Shown in pieces: positions 21,201 to 31,333 of a stretch of 34,942 bases of DNA. Origin of the DNA: Fragilariopsis cylindrus CCMP1102 (lineage: Eukaryota > Bacillariophyta > Bacillariophyceae > Bacillariales > Bacillariaceae); the NCBI GenBank assembly GCA_900095095.1, contig FMBT01000056.1, positions 1-34,942 of the forward strand, given 5' to 3'. The notes under the pieces are model-generated. The model did no database searches, was not told the DNA's origin, and saw only the letters and a program-made list of their open reading frames with translations. Each line of letters begins with the position of its first letter. Position 1 is the first letter of the stretch. The position numbers were made by a program, and so were the translations under genes.

Positions 21201-22300
21201 CCAGTAGTAATAACAAGCGGAAGTCACGTCATTATCATTGCTCCTCATTATCGTCATCATCATTGAATAACAGAAGCAACGGAAAATTTTTTTGACAAAG
21301 ACGAAGATTCTTCGACTACTGCTGCTGCTCTTGATGATACTTTTGAGGCTGCCAGTTATGATGAGGCTCTGCCTTACAATCACCAGAAGAAACGCAAATA
21401 CCGATCGGACAATCTAGTACTACTACTGCTACCGCTACGAAGTACGGTGGTGACGGGGATACAATTATGACATCCCACCAACAACAACACGTCGCCAACA
21501 ACAACAGCAACAAAAAGAACAAAAAAGGAGTCTACAGCAGCTACGAATACTCAATCATCTTTAAAGCAACATCATCAACGCAATCATCGGTTGATGCTAG
21601 AAGTGTTAATTTATTGGCTTCGACAACACCTGAGCAAAGCAGCATGAGTTTAGCAACAACACAAACACAGTCACAATCGCAATCGCAACAATCGCAATCG
21701 CAATCGAAGAAGAAGTGCGAAGATAATGATACTACTACTAATAATAATAAAACGCCATCACGTGAATATAATTATTCAGTAGGAAAAACAACACCAGAAT
21801 CTAAAGCTGTAGCAACTACTGCTAACGGTACTCAATTATCTTCAAAGGCAACACCAACTCCAAGGTCAACACCATTTTCTGCAGTAACACAAATAGCACG
21901 AATTGTGAATTTGCAAGTATCATCAACGACACCGGAAGGGAAGGAGAAAACATCCCAATCACAATTACATTCAACGCAAGCCGCTACCGGCACTCAGTCG
22001 TCGTCGAAGGCGACAACAACTTCAAAGTCTACACCATCTTCTGTAGCAACAACAACAACGGCACGAAGTGTGAATTTGTTAGCGTCAGCGACACCGGAAG
22101 AGAAAACATCAAAATCGCAGTCGCAATCACAATTGACTCAAGAGGAAGAAGAAGAACCGTCTCCATCTCTCAATTGCAATAAAAAAAAGAACAGCAACGA
22201 AATGAACAAGAATAGCACCAACGACTATAGTAATGATAATAATAATAGTAGTGCAACAGGAGATAACGTTATGCTGCCTTCGACACAAGAGGAAAAGTAG
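18296..22300 (+). CDS. EXO1/FEN1-type 5'-3' exonuclease with large insertions, frame disrupted
   Basis: Segments in different frames combine into one XPG/RAD2-family nuclease. The N domain contains MGIKSGTDFLPKVLEL (18296), RIGIDISSWIYRAG (18565; first catalytic Asp at 18577) and DYHEACAHYVIRRLKLLKEE leading to LLLVFDGRSPP (Asp 18974). KANRRAGPGKH lies at about 19250. The I domain has VAPYEADSQLAYLS (acidic pair 19673 and 19679) and VITEDTDLIAHGC (19736 and 19742). The helix-hairpin segment is VLLGCDYNNHQKLKGIGL (Asp 20081), and HPIVFDP follows. The FDGR, EAD and 'H-x-x-x-DP' forms favour EXO1 over FEN1. All metal-binding acids are intact. EXO1 acts in mismatch repair and end resection in the nucleus. 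Asn/Gln/Thr-rich insertions interrupt the core, and a Ser/Thr/Gln-rich C-terminus ends at TAG 22298. Nine or more frame changes occur, mainly in A/G runs and CAA repeats. Assembly error is favoured over decay. Confidence 0.75.
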
Positions 22301-23196
22301 AACCACAACAACGATGCAAACGAGAACGAGGAACATCACCATGATCATCATGCCGAAACTATTTATGAAATGTGACATAACTTAACATAACGTAACATAG
22401 ATGGCACACGAAAGAATATGAGATGACATGACATGACGTGCACAATACGAGTACAATACAAATACTATAAATATATCAATCCAAGCTATTACTACTATTA
22501 AAATTTTAGTCATTTAATTTGGTCGAAACATATCTCGTTTTCTTTGAATAAAAGCTTGCTCGTTCCATATTCAATACAAGTCTATTAAGAACGTACTTAG
22601 CCCTTTCCGTACAAATCTAGTACACGTCGCCCGTCTTCATTATTTTCATGTCTTTTTTTTGTCAAATAAAGTCGAGGAAACTTAATCTCTAGCAACGATG
22701 AAATCGTTCAATTCTATTATAGCACGAAGAATGAGTGATTTGAGACGACTTTTTCTCTCAAATCATTCATTCTTCGTGCTTTTGTCGCGTAAATTGCTAT
22801 CGCGCTTATCCCTGTGGACACGTTCCGTTGCACGGAGGAATTGCAAAATCAATGCTTACGTGCGCGATCAAAAAAAAACCTTGTGCGACTAAATAGGACA
22901 CGGCGGGTTTCGCATTGAAAGTAGATGATTCATTCGATTCATTCATTACTGCCTGTTCGCACTAAGAAGTAGTAGAAATTGATAATTAGTGGTATCGTAT
23001 TATAATAGAAGCATATTCTACTAACAACTTAGGAACTGTTTGATATAAATAAGATATAATTTATATATTTTGTCTTATTATCGTTTAATACTATACTATA
23101 CGTCGTTGCCCTTAATTCGTTCATACACAAGAATTCATTAATCATTTTTAGATTTCAATCATTCGCTGGGTTTTATCGTTTTTCATACCTTCTATT
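22301..23196. other. Convergent spacer between EXO1-like and DUF6824 genes
   Basis: The 3' ends of a plus and a minus gene face each other. Apart from the hairpin at 22721-22780 and a small palindrome around 22693-22707 (AACGAT/ATCGTT), nothing is recognised. A 64-codon ORF at 22698-22892 runs through the hairpin and is not called. Confidence 0.45.
22721..22780. repeat. 25 bp near-perfect inverted repeat (hairpin)
   Basis: The left arm at 22721-22745 begins AGCACGAAGAATGAG. The right arm at 22756-22780 ends CATTCTTCGTGCT. The 25-nt arms are complementary at 24 positions, with one G-T pair, and enclose a 10 nt loop (CGACTTTTTC). It lies between convergent genes. Possible roles are a 3'-UTR/transcription-end structure, a small-RNA precursor or a miniature-element remnant; none can be confirmed here. 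Confidence 0.85.
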
Positions 23197-26024
23197 TCAA
23201 ATACTGTAAACAATCTTCTCTTTGGTACCGGTATCACCCGCCACCGCAGGATCAGTATCATTATCTAATAATGCATTATCAACAACATTTTCAACAACAG
23301 CTGTTGCTTCTTTAGATTTAGTTTCATCATCATCTTCTTGTTCTGTTGTAGATGTGGCCGCATTACTATTTGTAGGAGTGGCAATATCATCGGCATCTTC
23401 CATTTTAATATCATTCTGATCTCCTTCTGCTGCAGAAGCTACTACATCACCACCATCCGTTGCTGCTGTAGCTTGTACTTGCTGTGCTTCGTCACCTCCT
23501 TGCTGTTCTTCCTCCTTCTTTGCAGCCGCACTAGCAAATACTGCAGCAGGGGTAGTAGTAGCATCAGTAGCAGCATCAGCAGCTACAGGAGCACCAACTT
23601 CCGTTGTTGTTGCTATACCACTACTATCTTCAGTTGGAACAAATATTGTTACTACGTCACCACCAGATCCAGATAGTTTACGACGTTTATTTGATATACG
23701 TTCATTTTTACGCTCCTCTCTATATTTACGATCAGGTCTTGATATATCCCTCATAACTTGACACGCCTTATGAATAGCTTTATCATATGATAATTCTTCC
23801 CATATATCATCAATTAATTTGATAATTTTGGTGGTGGTTGATGATGATGATGATTTGTTATTATTATTATTACCATCAATATCAGTTGTTGCAGTTGCTT
23901 TACCTGGTTCTACTGAAGTAGTTTCCTCATCACCGCCTGCCGGTGCATCATCGTCTTTCGTAGTACCGACGGTGGCTATTGCAGTATCATCATCACCTAC
24001 TGTCATTGTTGAATCGGTCTTCATCGCTGTATCGGCGCTATTGCCTGCTCCTGCTCCATCACCACTTTCAGTTGTCATCGTTACATCATTTCCTTCTTTA
24101 TTATCAACAGCTTCCGATGCTTCATCTTTTGACGCTTCTTGTTGATCTGAATAGGAAGCAATTAACTCTTTCGATGCTTTTTTTAGAAATCGACCTGGTG
24201 GAGATAAAGTTTTGGTTATCTCATCCACAATTTCTGTTGCTAATTTACGTTTTTCGGTATATGTACCACTATCAAATTCTGATTTACGTTCTAATGCCAT
24301 TTTACGTAATCGTTCATTGCCGATATGTCCGTTCACATAAGCACTGAAAAAGGAAGAAAGGAGAGGGAATGACAAAATTGGTAAGACGTACAAGAAAAGG
24401 ACAGGTTTTATTGCATCGCATTTAAGATTTGCTGCAGCATCGTTAGTTTCTCTTACCCTCTACCCGACAATACATCATGGGCATGTACACCAAATGGATT
24501 TACTTGAAATAATTCATCATTAATTGGATCGGGTTCATTCAATTTATCAACAACACCATCAATTGGTGTTGATACTGATGTTCTTGTGCGTTTAGTACCT
24601 GAAGTAGATGATCGACGACGTGATTGTGATTGCGATGGATCTTGTGTCGACAACGCTGCTGCTGCTGCGGGTGTTGTTGGTACACTACTATCTACCAAAA
24701 CGCCGACAACAGCATCAGCTGCTGCAGCTGCAGCACGTTCTTGTCCTTCAGATGCTGCTGCTGCTATTGCCTCTAATGACATCGGTTGTGGTGGAATCGT
24801 ATTCATATTCATGCTAATCTCAACCTCACTTTCACTATCACGACGATTCTGATGTTGTTGCTGTTTCGCTTCAATACGGTCAGGACGTTTATAATCTCTC
24901 ATAACTTGTTGTGCTTTTAATATAGCTTGTTCCTTTGTCATAGCAAAATACAATGGTGTATTTTGTTTTTGCTGCTGCTGTTGATCATCTCCACCACCAC
25001 CACCACCTTCTAACCCTTCAATGGTCATAGGTGGACGTTTTTTCAACCATTGAGTCGATGGTGTATGAGCTAACATTATATTCACAATTTCTACAGCTAA
25101 ACTACGTTTCACTGCATGATTACCAATATCAAAATGTCTTTTTCGAACAAAGCATAATGCTCTAAATTTCTTATTACCTGGATGATTATTCACAGCAGCA
25201 CCACGTCCACTTAATACATCCATATTAGCAATATCACTTATAATTGGACCAGGTGGTTGTTTTTGTAATTTAATTGGTTTAGCAACAGCAACAACATTTG
25301 CAGGCGCAGGTTCTGGTTTGACAACTGTTGCGTCACTCGCAGCAGCAGCTAAACCAGAATGATGTTGTTGGATGTGATCTTGAATATGCTGATTCGCTGC
25401 TGCCACCGAAGCCTCGGTAGTCAAACCAGTAGTAGTAATAGTAGTAGTGTGATCCGTTTGCTCTTCGGATGCTTCTGGTTCTGTTGTTGCTGCTACCGCC
25501 GCAGCAGCGGCTGCAGCGGCTACAGCTTCCAAGTTATTACTATTGTCATCTTGTAGGGGAGGAGGAATAGAAGGAAGTTGTTCATGTTGAACCACCTGTT
25601 CCGTTGCTGTCGTCGTCATTTCAGTTTCAGCCGTTGTCGCAGGTACTACAGGTCCCGCCACTTCGGTGGCGGTGGTTGTGATTGATTGTTGATCTTGAAT
25701 GATAGCGCCACCTGCTACATCCGTCACTTCTGCTGTTTGGGAAGGAGTTATTGCTGCAACAGCAACATCAGCTAATGTTGTTGATGATGTGTCGTAGAAA
25801 ACATCATCATTCATATCAGTTGCAGTTGCAGTTGGGGCTGCTACTACTACGACGGGAGCAGCAGCAGGATCAGTAACAGCACTCTCAGTTGCTGCTGGAG
25901 CGGTGAACTCTTCGACAGGAAGTTCGTCTCCAGCTGCTGCATGTTCTTGTTGTGCGGGTGGAGGGGCAGGAGCTGCTTCCGCCACTGGCGTTACTGTTTC
26001 TTCTTCGTTGTTGTTCTCGGACAT
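23197..26024 (-). CDS. Two-domain DUF6824 (DVLSGRG) protein, two exons
   Basis: Exon 1 is 26024-24457 and exon 2 is 24343-23197, about 904 aa in total. The start MSENNNEEETV at 26024 is preferred over the upstream in-frame Met at 26102. An Ala/Thr/Val-rich acidic N-terminus precedes the first domain (around 25225-24880): DVLSGRGAAVNNHPGNKKF, KRSLAVEIVNIM, then KAQQVMRDYKRPDR. Exon 1 ends inside a second DVLSGRG, and exon 2 resumes with AYVNGHIGNERLRKM, KRKLATEIVDEI and KACQVMRDISRPDRKYR, so the second domain is created by splicing. 'DVLxGRG-x3-N-x-H-x-GN' proteins form a large stramenopile/diatom family of unknown biochemical role, often suspected to act in regulation. A basic KNERISNKRRKL follows domain 2 and could be a nuclear localisation signal. 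The reading frames are intact despite many GCT/CAA repeats. Confidence 0.88.
24344..24456 (-). other. Intron of the DUF6824 gene
   Basis: The donor is GTAAGA (24456-24451), after ...TCGGGTAGAGG. The acceptor is CTTTTTCAG, ending at 24344. The 113 nt intron splits the Gly codon at the end of DVLSGRG (GG|T) and restores the family motif DVLSGRGAYVNGHIGN. Confidence 0.92.
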
Positions 26025-27107
26025 TATTATTATTTTAGTAAAATTAATTGAGAGGCTAGATTGTCGGTAGTTGAATAATGGATTCAGTAGAACCGAGAGC
26101 ACACAAAGAGAAAAAAAACAGGAAAGGTATGTTTCGTGGTGGTTCGTAAAAGTGTGAGGAGAAGAAAAATAAAGATTTTTTAGATCGATAGGAAATCAAT
26201 TAGCTTAAAAGGTATGCTGTGATGACTTCTGATGGTGATAATTATGTTACTAAATTCAATTCAATTCAATTCAACTTAAAAGTGCTATGGTAGGTTGAGG
26301 TTTTCTTCGAAACTGAGATCGATTGGGATCATGTGATCAATTCGACTTACTTTTTTTGTTTCCGATTTTGATTGATTGATTGATTCGATTGATTCCTTCT
26401 TCTCTTGTGTTGTTAATAGAGAGGAATTGATTCCACCAAGTCAAATGATTTTTTATGTTTATGTGTCGTTGAAGCGAAGAAGTTGGTCAAAAGGGTCGTT
26501 TTGCGGTACTACAGTATGTTGGGGGCTGCTTGCTTGTTTTTTTCACCATAATAATCGAGATCTTTCGTCGACGAAAATTTGTTGCTACAGTAGCTCATGT
26601 CGCTGAGCTGTTAGTGCGTTGAAGCGATTTTAATTGACTAACTGCCTAAATAAAGTCTGACAGCCTCGGTGTGTTGAAAGCGTCATTGCGTGCATGTTTT
26701 CTGGCGCGAGGACTGAATTATCCATAATGACGGAAGGACGGACGGACGGACGTGGACTAATACAAAAACAAGGAATGAAATTAAATAAGAATCAATCAAT
26801 CCAGTGTTGTTGGTGTGGGTATTTCGAGGGAACTGGAACTGGCATCTTGCAACTGTATATGAAACATTAGCGAATGAAGTTGAATGTCAAGGTCGGTTTT
26901 ATGCTACTGAGATGAATGAAATTAATTTCTGATGGAGATGGGATACAGTATAAAGTTTCGGACAGATTTGAGTTATAGTATTGTAAATACTAAGGTACGA
27001 TAGTTAAGGTAGGTAGGTAGATACTTTTTAATTAATTCAATTCAATTCAATTCAATTCAATTCAATTCAATTCTTTATAATTAACTACTACGGTTACAAT
27101 TTGAATC
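26025..27107. other. Spacer upstream of the DUF6824 gene
   Basis: Contains the DUF6824 promoter region and the 3' flank of the TraB gene. It is rich in short tandem repeats: ATTCA units near 26258-26275 and 27033-27073, ATTG units near 26366-26380, and GGAC units near 26737-26752. A 76-codon ORF at 26376-26606 has no recognisable content. Confidence 0.4.
27033..27073. repeat. ATTCA pentanucleotide microsatellite
   Basis: About eight tandem ATTCA units, immediately downstream of the 3' end of the TraB-family gene. A shorter ATTCA tract occurs near 26258-26275. Confidence 0.9.
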
Positions 27108-28487
27108 TTATACTTTTTGTTCTTTTAATAATTTCATAATCCCATTGCAGTGTGCCATTCCCAAAACCGCAACGACAACAGGACGTTCTCCTCCTTCTCC
27201 TACTCCTCCATTCATTTCAGATGGACTGCAACCAGGAACATAAGTAATGGAAGGATCAGAATCAGACGTTCTACTTTTACTATCAAGTTTGAAGAATTGT
27301 TGGAACCAATTGTTGTTATCATTTCCACCATTAGTAGTAGCAGTAGTAGAATAAATTTTACATTGATCTAATATACTCTTTGCTAATATATCATTCCGTT
27401 CTGCTAATAATGGTTTTAATAATAATCGTGCAAATACCACTGTTTCTAATATTGCAAATGATACCGATAAAATATAATCGGCAAAGGTACGTTCTGGTTG
27501 TAGTTGTGATGATAATAAATCAGATGCTGTGGTTGATGCTGCCGTAGCAGCGGCACCAAGACTTGTCATATCGATAAATGGTATTGTTCCATGATCCGAA
27601 TAATATTGCAAACCAATAATGGAACTAAAAAATAATCCAAATGGTATTGGATCTTTTAAAAAAAATGATAAGGGATATTTCACTAAACTGACCGGTAGTG
27701 AAATTAATAATCTTGGATCTAAAAATGATAAGGCATTCAAACCTTGCAAACCTTGATTTTTTTCAGATGGTAATAAATTATCATTATTGATCGGTGTTGT
27801 TTGAGACCATCCCTCTTGTATCTCCTCCAACGAATGTTTCCATCCATTGGGACCACGAATAAAGATATCTTGGACGGTATCTTTAAAACTGGCCTTTAAG
27901 GCATCGACTGTAACATTAATTCGTTGATCACCTAATATAGTGGGACGATTGTATTTCAATGAGGATATTTCCCATGCAGCACGCATTTCATTTCCTAAAA
28001 AATCTTTGTCATTTGGATTTGGATTTTTGTCTAATATTTCTTGTGTCTTATTCCAACGAATATCACAGGATTCAATAATGACTGATCCTAATTTATTAGT
28101 GGACCCCAATTCTTCTAAAGTATTTTCCACTAATGATATGGATGCTGGATTGTAATGCATGGATCCAATTAATAATACTGTGACATTGGTGGATGGTTCA
28201 ATAAATTCTAATATTTGACGATTATTGGGACCTAAAATGGATTCGGACAATGGCTTTGCTATGCCGATTTCCGTTGCAGTGTTAGTCGCCATTATTGCTG
28301 ACGTCGTCGTCGTCATTGTGGAAGAATAATGACGACGAGAAGAAGGGACAATCGAGAATGACTGACAATAATTCGACGGATGAGTCGTAGCTAATAATAG
28401 GACCGCCATCATTAGTAATACCGACTGGGGTGACGACCATGAGCTAATATTATTACCAGTAATACGAATCATCCTCCCAATCATCAT
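27108..28487 (-). CDS. TraB/PrgY/GumN (Tiki-like) family protein with N-terminal targeting sequence
   Basis: About 459 aa from the Met at 28487 (MMIGRMIRITGNN). The frame is open to 28655, but the extra 56 residues look like leader. The TraB domain signatures are VLLIGSMHYNPASISLVENT (GxxH motif), SVIIESCDIRW (conserved Glu and Arg), ILGDQRINVTVDALKASF, LAERNDILAKSI and VVVAVLGMAHCNGIMKLL (second GxxH). Two GxxH motifs plus Glu define the TraB/Tiki/EreA fold, some members of which are metal-dependent hydrolases. Eukaryotic TraB proteins mostly sit in organelle membranes. The N-terminus carries a hydrophobic stretch (SVLLMMAVLLLATT) followed by CQS|FSIVPSSRR. A Phe after a signal-peptide-like stretch recalls the diatom plastid 'ASAFAP' junction, so plastid import is possible. 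Internal hydrophobic segments (FGLFFSSIIGLQYY; YILSVSFAILETVVFARLLL) suggest membrane association. The ORF is intact. Confidence 0.88.
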   Translation of the reverse strand: MMIGRMIRITGNNISSWSSPQSVLLMMAVLLLATTHPSNYCQSFSIVPSSRRHYSSTMTTTTSAIMATNTATEIGIAKPLSESILGPNNRQILEFIEPSTNVTVLLIGSMHYNPASISLVENTLEELGSTNKLGSVIIESCDIRWNKTQEILDKNPNPNDKDFLGNEMRAAWEISSLKYNRPTILGDQRINVTVDALKASFKDTVQDIFIRGPNGWKHSLEEIQEGWSQTTPINNDNLLPSEKNQGLQGLNALSFLDPRLLISLPVSLVKYPLSFFLKDPIPFGLFFSSIIGLQYYSDHGTIPFIDMTSLGAAATAASTTASDLLSSQLQPERTFADYILSVSFAILETVVFARLLLKPLLAERNDILAKSILDQCKIYSTTATTNGGNDNNNWFQQFFKLDSKSRTSDSDPSITYVPGCSPSEMNGGVGEGGERPVVVAVLGMAHCNGIMKLLKEQKV

Positions 28488-29372
28488 AGTCAAATTATTC
28501 AAATTACCGGAATTGATTAAATAATTGAAGAAAAGTCGAAAACAGTTTAGTAAAATAAGAGATGTTGTCGATCCTCCGTTGGTGAGGCAAAAGTAGCAGT
28601 AAAGAAGTTGCGTAACAAAATGAGATTGCTGCAAAACAAAAAAGAGAATATTCAATTTATAAACTTGTCAATAAGGTTGTGGGAATTATTCAACTATTAT
28701 GATTATAGTTTATTTATTTATTTATTTGTTTTCTGGCGTGATGACGATGTAACTACTCTGTACTGCTGTAATGATGTCTTATGTGTCGAGGCGTATGCCA
28801 ATGAGATGTTGTGAAAGTTCTTTTTTTCGTGATTGAAGTGTGTCGATCGTGTCGATGATGTCGAAAAAAAAAATCTAAATCTTCGACTGATGACTGGATT
28901 TTCTGATTCGATTTCTTCATAAGTTTGTTTACATTCTCTCTTCTTTTTTAAAATTGAAAGTCCGATGCGTGACTGGCTGACCTTGATATGAGAACTGTGA
29001 CTCAATATTTTTTTCTACACGTGTTAAAACGTGAAACCCGCTTTTCCATTCACTCTATTCATTCATTCATTTTCTTTCTTCACCGCAAAACTTCAACTAG
29101 GCGTACCACACTAACGATTGATCTCTACTAGTACCATGTACTGTACTAGATCAAGTCGTGCTCCATCGATTTTAAATTTTACTTGAAACCTTTCCTTGGA
29201 TCTACTCAAAAGGCAAGTTTTAATGCAGGTGGTTAGAACCCATAAAAAATCGTCCCTTATACGTAGAAAGCGAACAAAAAGAGTAAACTCATCTTATAAA
29301 ACAATAACCACTCCACCACCACCACCACCACCACCGTCGTGATCATCATCGTCGTCGTCATCGTCGAATAGG
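28488..29372. promoter_or_regulatory. Divergent spacer between TraB (-) and TPM-RING (+) genes
   Basis: Both genes start away from this spacer. It contains a CTACTAGTACCATGTACTGTAC-type palindromic cluster near 29126-29150 (halves CTAGTAC and GTACTAG) and a CCA/CGT-rich leader just before the TPM-RING ATG. Short ORFs inside show no family features. Confidence 0.4.
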
Positions 29373-30808
29373 ATGAATAATTCTTCTTTCATTCTCGCCA
29401 TAAACGCAATTTATGCAATTAATATTATTGCATCATTGCCATTGTTATGCTCTGGTACTGTTGAACAGCAGTGTTGTCGTCAAAGGCGATTATCCGAAGA
29501 CGACGCCTATGCTGGTATAATCATCGATCCAAAGGAAATCCTGAATGATGATACAAGAAGGATTATTACAAAGAAACTACAACAATATTCTTCTACAGAG
29601 TTTCATTATGAATCATCGTCAGCGGTGAATAATAGTAATATTAATAGTAGTGTGGAACCATCAGAGGCAGAAAAAGTAGCGAATCAGACAGTACGTGTAA
29701 CAACAACAACAACAGCAAATGATGATTACAAAAACAATGATATTGATGACGATGGAAACATTGTCGACAATTATGGTGTTGATTGTCACAATAGCGAGAA
29801 ATGTAGTAATATCAGAGTTGCGATAGTTGATGATACTGCATTTAGATTCTATAATGATCATGACTATGATTTTGGTATTGATCTACTACAACATGATAAC
29901 GATAATGGAAGTAGTAATAACAACTATAGCGCAGTAATGATGGCAGAGTATGTCGCTAAAAGACTACACAACCGATTATGGGATGTTAAATCCAACAAAG
30001 AAGAAGGAGAAGAAGCAAAACGTATAAAAACCGAAGAAGGAACTAATAAACGTGGAATGACAACATTACTTGATAGTTATAATGATGCTAATATATTAAT
30101 ATATTTAGATATTCGTGATCGGGTTGTTTTTATAACGGTTGACAATATAATCCCAACTTACGTCGTATTTTAACCGACAAACGTATTGATCGTATAATCC
30201 GAAATGAAATGAAACCTTACTTTAAGAATGATGATTACGGGAATGGACTGATCAAAGGTATGGAACAGATAATAGATCTTCTTGAAAATAACAACGGAGA
30301 AGAAGAGGATGAACAGTATGTTTTTTTCCGATTTTGAAGGATTTTTATGGATAATTTTGGTTATTTTGCATTGTCATTATAATCTAAGGTTGAAACAACG
30401 AAAACGACAACAACAACGTGTACACGCAAAAAATGCAAGCGAGTTATCAACACAGGATATAATTCATGATGAGGAATTGCGTAAAACTCATGCCGAAACG
30501 ACTAATTGTCCTATATGTCTTGAAGATTTCAATCCTGTTGTATTGGATCTGATAGTAAACCAATCAAAATATTACGATGTGGTCATGTCTTTGATGAATC
30601 ATGTTTTTTAGAATGGATCACATATGGACATGGTGGAGACATTACTAAATGCCCCATTTGTCGTTCAGAGGTCGGTGGTCCAAATACAAACAACAACGAT
30701 AGTGATAGTAACAATGGTGATGATAGCGGAACATTAGTTGGAAACAGAGAAGGATACGTGTCAAGATGGTCATTTACATTCAATAGAACATCTCGCATTC
30801 CCCGTTGA
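29373..30808 (+). CDS. Secretory TPM-domain / RING-finger membrane protein, frame disrupted
   Basis: The start is MNNSSFILAINAIYA. A hydrophobic signal (IYAINIIASLPLLCSGT) leads into a lumenal TPM-type domain: IIIDPKEILNDDTRRIITKKL, an Asn/Asp-rich insert, ILIYLDIRDRVVFIT, and then in the next frame LTDKRIDRIIRNEMKPYF and GNGLIKGMEQIIDLL. A transmembrane helix (FLWIILVILHCHYN, about 30338-30380) and a basic stretch follow. The RING is NCPICLEDF, then in the last frame ILRCGHVFDESCFLEWI and KCPICRSEV. RING ligands are C, C, C, H, D, C, C, C: the fifth position is Asp. The cytosolic RING suggests a membrane E3 ubiquitin ligase. Frame changes fall at CCC 30152-30154, T7 30321-30327 and AAAA 30566-30569. 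The frame used here stops at TGA 30806; another shift would extend it into Gly/Asp-rich sequence to 30986 or 31041. Confidence 0.78.
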
Positions 30809-31041
30809 TGACGCGGCGGAGCAGCTCACATTTAACAAACACTTCGAGTAACGACAGTTACAACGATGATGACGATGCTATTACTACCAGTAGCAGTAGC
30901 AGTGCGATAGTTATTATGCCTTCGGTGGCGATGATGACGGTGACACCAATACTACTTCAGTTGGTGGAAGAGGTGGACGTTTCTAGTTTAAAATTAGAAT
31001 CAAAATTATGGCTACCTTTCTATTTTGCCACTATCAAATAG

Positions 31042-31333
31042 AAGCCAGTTCGCGAAGAGATGCGAGCTTTTTCAGGTGCCAAGTAAACCTTAACCTCTAA
31101 TCATTTCCCACCTCTTTATTATCATGCATTGATTTCATTCAAATATTTATATCTGTTCTTCCTTATAATGTAAGGAAGAACAGATATAATTCGGGCTCGC
31201 AGGTATGAAAACAATGATCAAGCCCATGTTGAGGGAAAAAATGTCTTTGTAGTCCGTCGGTTAATTGGTTATGACCGTTTTGATGGGCTGATATGTATAA
31301 GTTTTATTTTTTATTTTTCTTTATTTTTTTACA
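31042..31333. terminator. Convergent spacer with a perfect 19 bp hairpin
   Basis: Arms at 31147-31165 (ends CTGTTCTTCCTTA) and 31171-31189 (begins TAAGGAAGAACAG) are perfectly complementary over 19 bp, with loop TAATG. It lies between the 3' ends of the TPM-RING (+) and glycine-zipper (-) genes. A 3'-end or small-RNA role is possible. The terminator label is an inference from position only. Confidence 0.5.

Noticed and set aside
22698-22892. 64-codon plus-strand ORF
   Set aside because: It runs straight through the 25 bp hairpin and has no coding features.
23222-25556. Several plus-strand ORFs opposite the DUF6824 gene
   Set aside because: Complementary readings of its Ala/Thr/Ser-rich trinucleotide repeats; the minus strand carries two conserved domains and a clean intron.
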